From Armatimonadota bacterium (GTDB lineage Bacteria > Armatimonadota > Fimbriimonadia > Fimbriimonadales > Fimbriimonadaceae): a stretch of DNA of 64,000 nucleotides. Every line of letters begins with the position of its first letter. The stretch's first letter is position 1. Under the pieces are notes generated by a model. The model was not told the DNA's origin. It ran no database searches and was given only the letters and a program-made list of their open reading frames with translations. Below, one piece after another: positions 55,015-63,788 of this stretch. The DNA lies in NCBI GenBank assembly GCA_016789105.1, contig JAEURN010000006.1:186001-250000 (forward strand), read 5' to 3'. A program made the translations under genes and the position numbers.

Positions 55015-55998
55015 ATGATTTTGGTTTGCGGTGGAGCCGGGTTCATTGGTTCGCATATGGCCAAACGCCTGAGGCAAGAAGGCGTGGCGCATGTCGTTTT
55101 CGACAACCTGGAAAGGGGGAACCGACCGGCCGTTGCTGGTTCGCCGTTCGAGCAAGGCGATCTGAGAAACCCGAAAGACATTGAGAGAGTCTTTGCGACC
55201 TACCCGATCACGTTGGCGATGCACTTTGCGGCTTACATTGAAGTGGGGGAAAGCGTCCAGGATCCCGCAAAGTTCTGGGACAACAATGTTTCCGCCGTGT
55301 GGAACCTCTTGGATGCCTGCCGGAGGCATGGCGTCGCCCAGTTCGTGTTCAGCTCAACAGCGGCAGTTTATGGCGAGCCACAAGAGATCCCGATCCCCGA
55401 AGATCATCCCAAAAGCCCGACCAACCCCTATGGGGACACCAAACTCGCCGTCGAACGGATGCTCGCCGCCTATGGCAAGGCTTATGGCATTCGCAGCGTT
55501 TGCCTCAGGTATTTCAACGCCTGCGGAAGCGATCCCGATGGGGAATTGGGCGAAGACCACCGCCCCGAAACCCACTTGATCCCCAGGATCCTCCTGGCGG
55601 CCAGTGGAAAAGCGCCCGAAGTCGCCGTGTTCGGCACGGATTACGACACGTCTGACGGCACCTGTATCCGGGACTATGTGCATGTCTGCGACCTTGCCGA
55701 TGCCCACCTGAAGGCCATCCGCTATCTGGATGCGGGCGGGGAATCTGCCCAATTCAACCTGGGTAGCGGTAATGGGTTCAGCGTGAAGCAGGTGATTGAT
55801 GCCGTCCGGACGGTCACGGGTCGGGATTTCCCAGTCAAATACGGCGACCGCCGCGCCGGCGACCCGGCTCGGCTGGTGGCTGATTCGACCCGGGCGCGCG
55901 AAGTGCTGGGTTGGAATCCGCAATACGACGATGTCGAAACCTGTGTCCGTCATGCGTGGTTATGGATGCAGGCTCACCCCGATGGCTATCCGCGTTGA
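55015..55998 (+). CDS. galE: UDP-glucose 4-epimerase
   Basis: This 327-residue short-chain dehydrogenase-type protein has the NAD-binding motif GGAGFIGSHMAKRL, the catalytic FVFSSTAAVYG and YGDTK (Tyr and Lys), and the GalE-typical RYFNACGSDPDGELGEDHRPETHLIPRIL and YDTSDGTCIRDYVHV. It interconverts UDP-glucose and UDP-galactose for surface polysaccharides or galactose use. It stands 22 bases before the ABC transporter gene but that gene has its own -10 box. Confidence 0.93.
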   Translation: MILVCGGAGFIGSHMAKRLRQEGVAHVVFDNLERGNRPAVAGSPFEQGDLRNPKDIERVFATYPITLAMHFAAYIEVGESVQDPAKFWDNNVSAVWNLLDACRRHGVAQFVFSSTAAVYGEPQEIPIPEDHPKSPTNPYGDTKLAVERMLAAYGKAYGIRSVCLRYFNACGSDPDGELGEDHRPETHLIPRILLAASGKAPEVAVFGTDYDTSDGTCIRDYVHVCDLADAHLKAIRYLDAGGESAQFNLGSGNGFSVKQVIDAVRTVTGRDFPVKYGDRRAGDPARLVADSTRAREVLGWNPQYDDVETCVRHAWLWMQAHPDGYPR

Positions 55999-56006
55999 CT
56001 CTCGGG

Positions 56007-56012
56007 GATAAT
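56007..56012 (+). promoter_or_regulatory. -10 box GATAAT of the sugar ABC operon
   Basis: GATAAT ends 8 bases before the ATG at 56021, consistent with a leaderless transcript. Confidence 0.45.
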
Positions 56013-56020
56013 AGCCGGAC

Positions 56021-57511
56021 ATGCCGGTCGTCGAGGTAGAGGGAATCGTCAAGGAGTACCCTGGCGTCACGGCTCTCGGCGGGGTCTCGCTCACATTCCA
56101 GCCGGGAGAGGTTCACGGCGTGATCGGAGAAAATGGGGCGGGAAAGTCGACTCTGATGAAAATCCTCGCCGGGGTTGAACCGCCGTCCTCCGGAACCCTC
56201 AGAGTCGGTGGGGCGCTGCACCAGTTCCGAGGCGTGCAGGCGGCAATGGCGGCGGGCATCGCCATGATCCACCAAGAACTCAACTTAGTCGATGACCTAA
56301 GCGTTGCCGAAAACATCTTCCTCGGCCGTGAAAGGGCCCTTGTGTCAAACCGGAAGCGCATGGAGTCGGAATCGGCCCACTGGCTGGCCGAAGTGGGCGC
56401 AGGTTTCGCTCCGTCGCATATGGTGAGGACTTTGAGCCTGGCTGAAAAGCAATTGGTTGAAATCGCTAAGGCCGTTTCAACCGGTGCCGAGGTGCTCATC
56501 ATGGATGAACCCACCGCCGTGTTGAGCAAGAACGAGAAGGACTCCCTGTTTACTCTGGTCGCCCGACTCAAAGCGGAAGGGAAAACTGTAATCCTGATTT
56601 CGCATCTTTTGGGGGAGCTGATCGCCAACTGCGACCGGATCTCGGTGTTGCGGGATGGCGTGCACGTCGGTACCGTTAATGCAGACGGCATTAGCGAAAT
56701 TGAGCTCGCCCAAATGATGGTCGGCCGTGAACTGGGGGACATGTTTCCGGTGGTTCCCGAACCCGGTAGCACGCCTGTGCTCCGCATCGCCGCGCACAGT
56801 TCTGGCGGGTCGGATCCAAAATCATCCTGGCCAATGGGTGAGATTGTCTTCCACTCCGGCGAAATCGTCGGGTTCGCGGGTTTGATTGGCAGTGGACGGA
56901 CGGAATTGTTCGAGTCGATTCTTGGTTTGCGCCCGGCAGCCAACCTCGACACCGATTGGGAAGGCGAGCCCCAAGGGCGAGCGACCTTTGGAATTTGGAA
57001 CCAGAGGGGTGCCGTTTATGTCAGCGAAGATCGCAAGGGTGCCGGGCTCCATCTGGACTTCTCTGTTGCCGACAACATCGCTTTGCCTTGGCTGAACCGA
57101 TTGGGAAGGATCGCGACAGATCGCAGGCGGGCAGAGTTGCGCGCCGAACATTGGCGCGAGGCCTTGTCGGTCAAGATCTCCAGCGTTCAAGACCGGGTTG
57201 GCAGCCTGAGCGGCGGCAACCAACAAAAGGTGAGCTTGGCTAAATGGTTGGAAGGCGACCCCAAACTTATTGTTCTCGATGAACCGACGCGGGGAGTCGA
57301 TGTGGGCAGCAAGGCGCAAATCTATGCGATCATCGCCCAACTGGCGGCGGAGGGGCGGGCCATTGCGGTGGTCAGTAGCGAAATGAATGAACTGATCGGG
57401 CTTTGCCACCGGATTGTCGTGATGCGCAACGGAGATCCCGTTGCCGTATTGGATCGGGGTGAATTTAGCGAGGAATCCATCATGCGTTATGCCGCGGGAG
57501 TGGGGGCATGA
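56021..57511 (+). CDS. Sugar ABC transporter ATP-binding protein, RbsA/XylG/MglA type
   Basis: The 496-residue protein has two ABC domains. The first has Walker A GENGAGKST, signature LSLAEKQ and Walker B LIMDEPTAVL. The second has a degenerate Walker A (GLIGSGRTELFE), signature LSGGNQQK and Walker B LIVLDEPTRGVD. That is the CUT2 pattern of ribose, xylose and galactose importers. It overlaps the permease gene by 4 bases. Confidence 0.9.
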   Translation: MPVVEVEGIVKEYPGVTALGGVSLTFQPGEVHGVIGENGAGKSTLMKILAGVEPPSSGTLRVGGALHQFRGVQAAMAAGIAMIHQELNLVDDLSVAENIFLGRERALVSNRKRMESESAHWLAEVGAGFAPSHMVRTLSLAEKQLVEIAKAVSTGAEVLIMDEPTAVLSKNEKDSLFTLVARLKAEGKTVILISHLLGELIANCDRISVLRDGVHVGTVNADGISEIELAQMMVGRELGDMFPVVPEPGSTPVLRIAAHSSGGSDPKSSWPMGEIVFHSGEIVGFAGLIGSGRTELFESILGLRPAANLDTDWEGEPQGRATFGIWNQRGAVYVSEDRKGAGLHLDFSVADNIALPWLNRLGRIATDRRRAELRAEHWREALSVKISSVQDRVGSLSGGNQQKVSLAKWLEGDPKLIVLDEPTRGVDVGSKAQIYAIIAQLAAEGRAIAVVSSEMNELIGLCHRIVVMRNGDPVAVLDRGEFSEESIMRYAAGVGA

Positions 57512-58485
57512 AAGCGACGTTGAAGAAAATCGACTTCCAGCGCGACGGCGTTTTGATCGCCTTTGTGCTTTTTGCCGTCTTCGCCGTGTTCCGGTGGGGA
57601 GATGTTTTCCAAAAGCCCGACACGTGGCGAAACCTGCTTTGCAGCAACGCTGACGTGGGGATTCTTGCGGTCGGCATGACCCTCGTCATCATCGGGGGCG
57701 GGATCGACCTCAGTGTGGGCAGCCTGCTTGCCCTGGCCGGAGTCCTCGGCATCCAGCAGATGGGGTCGGGGCCGGTCTGGGTAGGCGTTCTGTGGATGGT
57801 CGGCACGGCGGCAACGTTGGGGTTGGCTCAGGGGGTCGTGGTCACTTGGGGGAGGGTTGCGCCGTTTGTGGCGACTTTGGTCGGGTTGCTCGTTTTCCGC
57901 TCCTCGGCATTGACCTTGTCCAAAGGCGGGACGGTGGTCTCCCAAAACCCGGCTTTGGCCGATTTGACATCGAAAGGATTTCCAATTCCAGGGTTGGCGA
58001 CATTTTCTGGCAAGCCGCTTATGGTGTTCTGGTCTGGGGTTTTGTTTGTGGCGGTGGCCTTGGTGGCCGGGTTTTTGTTGAATCAGACTCCATACGGCCG
58101 CCGACTGGTTGCCGTCGGTAGCAACGAGAGGGCGGCAAAATATTCCGCCGTCAACGTGGGTGCAATTCGGGTTTGGAGCTTTGTCCTGATGGGGGTCTGT
58201 GCCGGATTGGCGGCTTGGGTATATGCCTCTAAGTTGAATTCGGTGCCCAGTCAAAATGCCGGAAACTTGTATGAGTTGGAGTCCATCGCAGCCGTGGTGA
58301 TCGGGGGGACGAGCCTGCGAGGCGGTCAGGGGCGCATCTGGGGGACCGTCGTGGGAGTTTTGATTTTGGGGATGATCGGAAACATTCTGATTGCGGCAGA
58401 AGTTGACACCTACCTCCAGGGGATCGTCAAAGGCGCGATCATCCTTTTCGCCGTGTTGATTGCCCGGGGCAAGAAAACAGATTGA
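57508..58485 (+). CDS. Sugar ABC transporter permease, RbsC type
   Basis: The 325-residue protein has about nine helices and the RbsC-family motifs GILAVGMTLVIIGGGIDLSVGSLLALAG, NERAAKYSAVNVGAIRVWSFVLMGVCAGLAAWVYASKLNS and ESIAAVVIGGTSLRGGQG. It forms the membrane channel of the CUT2 importer with the ATPase upstream and the binding lipoprotein downstream, overlapping both by a few bases. Confidence 0.92.
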   Translation: MKATLKKIDFQRDGVLIAFVLFAVFAVFRWGDVFQKPDTWRNLLCSNADVGILAVGMTLVIIGGGIDLSVGSLLALAGVLGIQQMGSGPVWVGVLWMVGTAATLGLAQGVVVTWGRVAPFVATLVGLLVFRSSALTLSKGGTVVSQNPALADLTSKGFPIPGLATFSGKPLMVFWSGVLFVAVALVAGFLLNQTPYGRRLVAVGSNERAAKYSAVNVGAIRVWSFVLMGVCAGLAAWVYASKLNSVPSQNAGNLYELESIAAVVIGGTSLRGGQGRIWGTVVGVLILGMIGNILIAAEVDTYLQGIVKGAIILFAVLIARGKKTD

Positions 58486-58523
58486 CCCGCATTTTTAGCC
58501 TCGTATCGGGCAAAATGCCGATT

Positions 58524-59537
58524 ATGAAAGGCTGGATGTGGTCTGGAATGGCGGCGGCTGCCGCGCTGATGCTCACCGGGTGTGCCAACAACGCCCCCGG
58601 TACCGATGATTCGAGCTTGCCGGCTAAAGAGGGAACCTCTAACTCCGGCGGAGCGGCACCGGCCAAAAAGTTTAAGATCGCCGTCAGCATCCCCACCGCC
58701 GACCACGGTTGGACTGCCGGGGTTGTGGACTGGGCAAACAAAACTGCCAAGGAGATCTCTGCCGATGCGGATGTCCAGGTTTTTGCCAGCGAATCCGCGG
58801 CTGACCAAGCGGCCAAGCTCGACACGATTGCAACCCAAGGGTTTGACGGGTTGGTCATTTTGAGCTTTGACCCCGCCGCCGTTACGCCATCGGTAAAAAA
58901 GAACCGTGATTCCTTCAAGTATGTGGTCAGCGTCGACCGGGGTCTGACAGAACCCATCGCTGATGTCTGGATGCGGGGCGACAACGTCAAGTTCGGGACG
59001 GAAGCGGGCAACTTTATGGCCGAAAAGCTGGCCGGGAAAGGGAACATCTTGGTGTTGCGCGGGATCAGCGGGCCTGTCGATAACGACCGCGTCAAAGGTT
59101 TCCAAGACGTGATGGCCAAGTTCCCCGGCATCAAAGTGTTGGATATGCAGCCAGCGGATTGGGATCAGGCCAAAGCAAACAAGACCGTCCAAGCAATGCT
59201 GATCAAACATAAGAACGTCGATGCCATTTGGGCCGCCGACGACGATATGGCCCTCGGTGCCGAAGCAGCTCTGAAGGAAGCGGGCATGGACAAGGTTTGG
59301 ATTGTCGGAGGGGGCGGCAGCCACGTCGTGGTGAAACGGGTCATGGATGGCGACCCGGTGTTCCCGGCCACGGTCACCTATTCGCCAATGATGATCGCCT
59401 TGAGCATCAAACGGTGCCTTGAAGACCTGAAAGCCGGAAAGACCTCGTCGGGCACGCAAGTGGACGAGGTTCTGCCGGTCGATTTGGTCAAGCCAGACAA
59501 CGCCAAAGACCACTATTTCCCCGATTCCGTGTATTGA
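58524..59537 (+). CDS. Sugar-binding lipoprotein, RbsB-like
   Basis: ATG 58524 gives a lipoprotein signal (MKGWMWSGMAAAAALMLTGC, lipidated Cys at residue 20), then a linker and a periplasmic binding protein type 1 domain (FKIAVSIPTADHGWTAGVVDWANKTAKEI ... NILVLRGISGPVDNDRVKGFQDVM). This is typical of ribose/xylose/galactose-binding proteins. A TTG at 58482 overlapping the permease stop would lengthen the signal region and is less likely. The specific sugar is unknown. Confidence 0.88.
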   Translation: MKGWMWSGMAAAAALMLTGCANNAPGTDDSSLPAKEGTSNSGGAAPAKKFKIAVSIPTADHGWTAGVVDWANKTAKEISADADVQVFASESAADQAAKLDTIATQGFDGLVILSFDPAAVTPSVKKNRDSFKYVVSVDRGLTEPIADVWMRGDNVKFGTEAGNFMAEKLAGKGNILVLRGISGPVDNDRVKGFQDVMAKFPGIKVLDMQPADWDQAKANKTVQAMLIKHKNVDAIWAADDDMALGAEAALKEAGMDKVWIVGGGGSHVVVKRVMDGDPVFPATVTYSPMMIALSIKRCLEDLKAGKTSSGTQVDEVLPVDLVKPDNAKDHYFPDSVY

Positions 59538-59556
59538 GAATCCATTGGATCGGAAA

Positions 59557-59587
59557 GAAAACACCCGGCAAACTGCCGGGTGTTTTC
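59557..59587. terminator. Strong bidirectional terminator
   Basis: A 14-base-pair stem (GAAAACACCCGGCA/TGCCGGGTGTTTTC, loop AAC) with A/T tracts on both arms separates the convergent sugar operon and TlpA-like gene. Confidence 0.9.
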
Positions 59588-59605
59588 TAATTCGTCCAAG
59601 CAGCT

Positions 59606-60133
59606 TTATTGCGCAGCTTGTTTGCTGAGTTTTATGATCAGCGCTAGTTTTTCGGTCGTCAACGGGTCTGCCGAGTCGTTAGGAAAACCTTGGTACCTCA
59701 CCACGTGGTCGGCAGAGATGACTAGGGTATGCGGGATGCCTTTGACACCGATGGCCTTGCTCATCGTCTTTGCCGGATCCGAAGTGACGATGTAGTCGGC
59801 AGCATGTTCCTTGAGAAACGGTGTGAGGGTGGAATCCGGCTCGTCACTGACTCCCACAATGACTAGGTCGCTGCCGAATTTTTTTGCCCATTCGTTGAGC
59901 TTGGGTGAAAACGCCCGGCACGGGCCGCACCACGTCGCCCAAAAATCGACGAGGACGACTTTGCCTTTGAGTTCGGGGACCGTGCCTTGCACGACTTGGC
60001 CAAACGCGAACTCCGGTGCCTTTTTGCCCCGCAAGTCAACGGCGGCATACAGGTTCTTTTGAACGGTCGTCGATGGATAAGTTTCCTGGGTTAATCCCAA
60101 GGCCAGGGCAACCGAAACGGCGGCGGTCAACAT
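59606..60133 (-). CDS. TlpA/ResA-like thioredoxin-fold protein
   Basis: The 175-residue protein has a signal peptide and a thioredoxin domain with the redox motif WCGPC at residues 68-72 (LVDFWATWCGPCRAF) and the cis-Pro region GVKGIPHTLVI. TlpA-like proteins reduce periplasmic disulfides, for example in cytochrome c assembly. A TACAAT box lies 6 bases before the ATG. Confidence 0.9.
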   Translation of the reverse strand: MLTAAVSVALALGLTQETYPSTTVQKNLYAAVDLRGKKAPEFAFGQVVQGTVPELKGKVVLVDFWATWCGPCRAFSPKLNEWAKKFGSDLVIVGVSDEPDSTLTPFLKEHAADYIVTSDPAKTMSKAIGVKGIPHTLVISADHVVRYQGFPNDSADPLTTEKLALIIKLSKQAAQ

Positions 60134-60139
60134 GGCCTT

Positions 60140-60145
60140 ATTGTA
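60140..60145 (-). promoter_or_regulatory. -10 box TACAAT of the TlpA-like gene
   Basis: TACAAT on the minus strand is 6 bases before the ATG at 60133. Confidence 0.5.
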
Positions 60146-60167
60146 ATCCGGGAGTGCGATGGCCCGA

Positions 60168-60665
60168 TCATTTTTCGGGGAAATTTGGCGACGTCATGAT
60201 CAAATACGCCTGCCCATGGTGGTAACCCGGGTGGAACCCAAGCCGGGCATAGGCTCCCTCGCCCGAGATCATCGGTCCTAGTGCGGACTTGATCTCCTTA
60301 CTCCTCAATTCATGGCCCGTGGCGTAGAGCCTTTGGATCCATGTATCGGCGACCTCGAGGGCTCTGGCAACCAATTCCGGCGTGATTTCGTTGGCCTCAA
60401 ATGGGAATGGCAGGTCGTTGACTGCACCATCGGTCGCTGCCGCTTTGAGCCGGTTCTCAAAACTGTCTAGCGGTCCATCCAACAGCTGGCTGGCAAACGA
60501 GACTTCTACCCCCGCGACATGGATCGCCATTTCGCCGATGGTGAGGGCGTTGGGGTGCAACCGGTAGTTGAGCTGTCCCTCCGAAAGGCCAGTCACGGCA
60601 TCGGTGAACCGCCCTCGGCTGAGGGCCCTTGTCGCAGCAAAATCTTCCATTGTCTGCCCTATCAT
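60168..60665 (-). CDS. DinB-family four-helix protein
   Basis: The 165-residue protein has the DinB/YfiT-like helix pattern with TIGEMAIHVAGVEVSFASQLLDG and the C-terminal HPGYHHGQAYLI, giving His residues that commonly bind a metal in this family. Some members are bacillithiol-dependent transferases, but most are uncharacterised. ATG 60650 (MEDFAATRAL) is an alternative start. Confidence 0.75.
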   Translation of the reverse strand: MIGQTMEDFAATRALSRGRFTDAVTGLSEGQLNYRLHPNALTIGEMAIHVAGVEVSFASQLLDGPLDSFENRLKAAATDGAVNDLPFPFEANEITPELVARALEVADTWIQRLYATGHELRSKEIKSALGPMISGEGAYARLGFHPGYHHGQAYLIMTSPNFPEK

Positions 60666-60676
60666 ATCCGGCGGGG

Positions 60677-60682
60677 TAGCCT
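60677..60682 (+). promoter_or_regulatory. -10 box TAGCCT of the EEP gene
   Basis: TAGCCT ends 6 bases before the GTG at 60689. Confidence 0.35.
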
Positions 60683-60688
60683 GATTGG

Positions 60689-61426
60689 GTGGATTGCCGG
60701 CTGGCCGTGATGACCTACAACATCCGTTACGGGCTGGCCGATGACGGGACAGATTCCTGGCCGTTCCGGAAGGATGCGTTAATCCAGGTCATCCGGAACA
60801 ACGCCCCAGACATCCTGGGTGTGCAAGAAGCTTTGCTATTTCAAATCAATGAAATCGCTAGAGCCTTGCCCGGGTATTGCTGGTACGGAGTGGGCCGCGA
60901 GGATGGGGGCGCGAAAGGGGAACACTGCCCCATTTTTTCCCGCTACCCCATGTCGAATACCCGGACAATTTGGATCAGCGATGATCCAGACGCGCCAGGC
61001 TCGCTTGGTCCTGGGGCCGACCTTCCCCGCATCATCACGGTGGCAACGGTCGATTGCCAGGGAACAAAGATCACGTTGGCGAACACCCATTTGGACCACC
61101 AGTCAGAAAGGGCAAGGGAAATCGGGGCGAAAATGCTGGCCGATTGCCAACCCGACATCGCCATGGGGGATTTCAATTGCCTGAGAGCCCATTCGCCTGT
61201 CCAACAGTTGGTGGCTACAGGGTTCGACTGTGTCAATCCGGCGGGGCAGGGCCAGGGGACGTTCAACGGATTCGATCCCCTTGGAAACGGCGGCGAGATT
61301 GACTTCATTTTCCATAACCACGGATTTGTTGCCACGTCGGCAAAAATCGACCGCACCCTGCGCCCAGATGGCCGGACTCCAAGCGACCACTACCCGGTTG
61401 TTGCAGAGCTTTGCTTCACGGGTTGA
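60689..61426 (+). CDS. Endonuclease/exonuclease/phosphatase family protein
   Basis: The 245-residue protein has the EEP superfamily motifs MTYNIRYG, DILGVQEALLFQINEI (metal-binding Glu), NTHLDHQSERAREIGAKML, MGDFNC and the C-terminal TPSDHYPVVAEL (catalytic Asp-His). Single-domain members cleave phosphodiester bonds in DNA, lipids or phosphoinositides. The substrate cannot be told. The GTG start is supported by a TAGCCT box 6 bases upstream; ATG 60710 is an alternative. Confidence 0.85.
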   Translation: MDCRLAVMTYNIRYGLADDGTDSWPFRKDALIQVIRNNAPDILGVQEALLFQINEIARALPGYCWYGVGREDGGAKGEHCPIFSRYPMSNTRTIWISDDPDAPGSLGPGADLPRIITVATVDCQGTKITLANTHLDHQSERAREIGAKMLADCQPDIAMGDFNCLRAHSPVQQLVATGFDCVNPAGQGQGTFNGFDPLGNGGEIDFIFHNHGFVATSAKIDRTLRPDGRTPSDHYPVVAELCFTG

Positions 61427-62381
61427 CCACGCACCGGAATCCGGTATGAAAGAGGCCGGTGTCCGGGGTCGTTTTCATCCGGGCTCCCGGCCGGTAGCCC
61501 AGACAGTAATTGTCGCTGCACAGGAACGATCCTCCGCGCGTGACCCGGCTCGGTTCCGGGGATATTGGCTTTTCTGTGTTAACCGGGTTCCGACCGGGTG
61601 ACCGGGCGTAATAGGTCTCGTCGTACCAATCCAAACACCACTCCCAGACGTTGCCACTCATATCCGAAAGACCATAGCCGTTTGGTGGGAACGACCCGAC
61701 CGGTGCAGTGCCCAGGAACCCATCCCTTTTGAGGTTTTTGGCCGGAAATTCACCCTGCCAGATGTTCGCCATCTCTTTTCCATCCGGGTTTTGGATGTCC
61801 CCCCAGGCAAACTCTCGTCCTTCGAGTCCGCCGCGTTCCGCGTATTCGAATTGCGCTTCCGTCGGCAAAGTGCCGCCGGCCCACTGGCAGTAGGCAAGGG
61901 CGTCCTCATAGCTGACATTGACGACCGGGTGGTTTGCCAATCCACCGATATCTGAATTTGGCCCGGTCGGATGGCGCCAATCCGCCCCGGGGCGGTAGTG
62001 CCACTTGCGCCCAGAAAAAACAAGTGCCCCCGGCACAAGGAGTTCCGGGTTGGCATCCGGGAAATCTTCGGGTCGCGGGGCCTTTTCAGCCGTCGTGACA
62101 TAGCCGGTTGCTTGTATGAACTTTGCGAACTGGGAGTTGGTGACTTCCGTCTTCGAGATCCAGAACCCGTCGAGCGAAACAACGTGCACCGGCTGGGAAT
62201 CGGCAAGGCCATCTGTCTTGCCCATGTGGAATGAACCGCCGGGGATCCAGACGAATCCCGCCGGGGCTTTGTGGGGTTCCTGGGTCACCAACGATGGAAT
62301 TGAATCAGTGACGGGATGCGGTGTGGCGGGAGGCGCCGAACAACCGGCAAGCACGAAGGCAAGAAGCCAAAGCCTTTTCAC
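61416..62381 (-). CDS. Lipoprotein with formylglycine-generating enzyme (FGE/SUMF1) domain
   Basis: From GTG 62381 the protein starts MKRLWLLAFVLAGCS, a lipoprotein signal with Cys14. The FGE-sulfatase domain spans about residues 42-320 (FVWIPGGSFHMGKTDG ... VVNVSYEDALAYCQWAGGTLPTEAQFEYAERGG ... DMSGNVWEWC ... RGGSFLCSDNYCLGYRPGARMKTTPDTGLFHTGFRC). Cys288 and Cys293 match the two copper-binding cysteines of true FGE, which many SUMF1-domain proteins lack. It may convert Cys to formylglycine in sulfatases, although an exported lipoprotein form is unusual. The start overlaps the MFS stop (GTGA). No sulfatase is in the window. Confidence 0.85.
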   Translation of the reverse strand: MKRLWLLAFVLAGCSAPPATPHPVTDSIPSLVTQEPHKAPAGFVWIPGGSFHMGKTDGLADSQPVHVVSLDGFWISKTEVTNSQFAKFIQATGYVTTAEKAPRPEDFPDANPELLVPGALVFSGRKWHYRPGADWRHPTGPNSDIGGLANHPVVNVSYEDALAYCQWAGGTLPTEAQFEYAERGGLEGREFAWGDIQNPDGKEMANIWQGEFPAKNLKRDGFLGTAPVGSFPPNGYGLSDMSGNVWEWCLDWYDETYYARSPGRNPVNTEKPISPEPSRVTRGGSFLCSDNYCLGYRPGARMKTTPDTGLFHTGFRCVVNP

Positions 62382-63610
62382 GACTCGGAGCCATCCTCGG
62401 ATTTGACGAAGGTGATCCGCCGCATGAGGATGGGGATTGCTGGAAAGAGCAACCCAGAAGAAGCGAACATGGACACCCGGAAGCCCGCAAGCTGGGCAAT
62501 GCCGCCCAAAAGGGGGCCGCAAATGATTTCGCCAAAGCTGTGGGCTTGCCCCGCAAAACTTAGCACGGTGGCCCGCACTTTCGATTCGGCCCGGCGGTTG
62601 AGCCAAGCCGTGAGCAGGGGATCCAAAGCCCGGCGGGATATCCTGACCGCAAAAAAGGCGGCGACGGCGAGTGGAAGAACCGGGGCCGTGCCAAAGATGA
62701 GCATTCCGACCGCGATGGCCATGACCAATGTGAGAATGACTCCGAGGAGTTTCAGCTGCGGCAACTCCACCTTGGCCTTGTTCACGTAAGCGAGGACGGC
62801 AAACGTGCCAAGCATCACCCCGGCTTGGAGCAAGGCCCAAATGCCGTGTGGGCTGCCAAAAATCTGTGGCAAGACGAACGAGTCCTTGAATCTCTTTTGC
62901 CACAAGCGATCCATTGCCTCGGAACTGAACCCGACAAAAAACGTCGTCAGCACCACGGCAACCAGGGCGGCCCGCCCGCGGATGAGCGCAAACCTTTCGC
63001 GCAAGGTCGCAACCAAGTCGCCAAGGTTGTGGCTATGGTTTGGTGCGCGGTGGAATCCCTCTTCGGTTGCTTTGAAATGGTAAGCCAGGCCAAGGGTTAG
63101 GAAGGCGACCGCTCCGCCCACCACCGCCGCCCGCAACGAGATGAACGTCAGGCCAAAGGCCACCCAAACACCGATGAACCGGCCGACAAGGCCCCACTGG
63201 TTGCCGGAGATGAAGGCCTGGTCGGCACTCACTTCCGGTTGGACGGCAGCGAGCTCGTCAGCAATCCAGGCCTCGCGAGCCCCCGAAAGAAACGTTTCGC
63301 TGACCCCCCACACCATCGCCCCGAGGGCCAAAAGCCAGAATTGCGTGGCCAAACCGGTGATCAAGAATGCCGCACCCGCCCACAGGTAGCTGAGGGTCAC
63401 GCTCAGCTTGCGCGAATAGACATCGGCGACAACCCCAGTGGGAACCTCACAGAGGAAAATCGTGACTTCAAAAACCGTCCCGAGGATGACGAGTTGGAAA
63501 TTGTTCAGGTGGGCATATTCGATGAAGTAGATCGCCATGTAGGTGCCGATCATGCTGTTGATCAGGCCTTCGGAAAAGAGCAGGGAACAATAGAATCGCA
63601 GCGGTTTGAT
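62378..63610 (-). CDS. Major facilitator superfamily transporter, probable ATC start
   Basis: The protein has about twelve membrane helices and the MFS loop motif FEVPTGVVADVYSRKLSV-like (CEVPTGVVADVYSRKLS), placing it among MFS exporters. The first ATG at 63553 lies inside helix 1. The open frame continues upstream to a stop at 63620 and encodes KPLRFYCSLLFSEGLINS, the expected start of helix 1. The only plausible start there is ATC at 63610, which has a TAACAT box 6 bases upstream. The substrate is unknown. It is coupled to the FGE-domain gene downstream. Confidence 0.8.
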   Translation of the reverse strand: MKPLRFYCSLLFSEGLINSMIGTYMAIYFIEYAHLNNFQLVILGTVFEVTIFLCEVPTGVVADVYSRKLSVTLSYLWAGAAFLITGLATQFWLLALGAMVWGVSETFLSGAREAWIADELAAVQPEVSADQAFISGNQWGLVGRFIGVWVAFGLTFISLRAAVVGGAVAFLTLGLAYHFKATEEGFHRAPNHSHNLGDLVATLRERFALIRGRAALVAVVLTTFFVGFSSEAMDRLWQKRFKDSFVLPQIFGSPHGIWALLQAGVMLGTFAVLAYVNKAKVELPQLKLLGVILTLVMAIAVGMLIFGTAPVLPLAVAAFFAVRISRRALDPLLTAWLNRRAESKVRATVLSFAGQAHSFGEIICGPLLGGIAQLAGFRVSMFASSGLLFPAIPILMRRITFVKSEDGSES

Positions 63611-63616
63611 TTGAGG

Positions 63617-63622
63617 ATGTTA
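63617..63622 (-). promoter_or_regulatory. -10 box TAACAT of the MFS gene
   Basis: TAACAT on the minus strand is 6 bases before the ATC at 63610. Confidence 0.4.
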
Positions 63623-63788
63623 CTTGTCGGTATTCGGAACATGCCCAGAAGAGCGAATCTTTTTTGGTTAACGGAATCGAGTCGGACAAAACCTCACACC
63701 GTTTGAAGGAAAGAGGGTGGCCACCGGTGACAGTCTGAAAGCAATCCGCCTCGGATTGGGGCCGTGGGTGTCCATGCTGCCAGACAAG

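Noticed and set aside
58410-59564. 384-codon open frame antisense to the sugar-binding protein gene
   Set aside because: The opposite strand encodes a clear lipoprotein with periplasmic binding domain and the antisense frame has no family signal.
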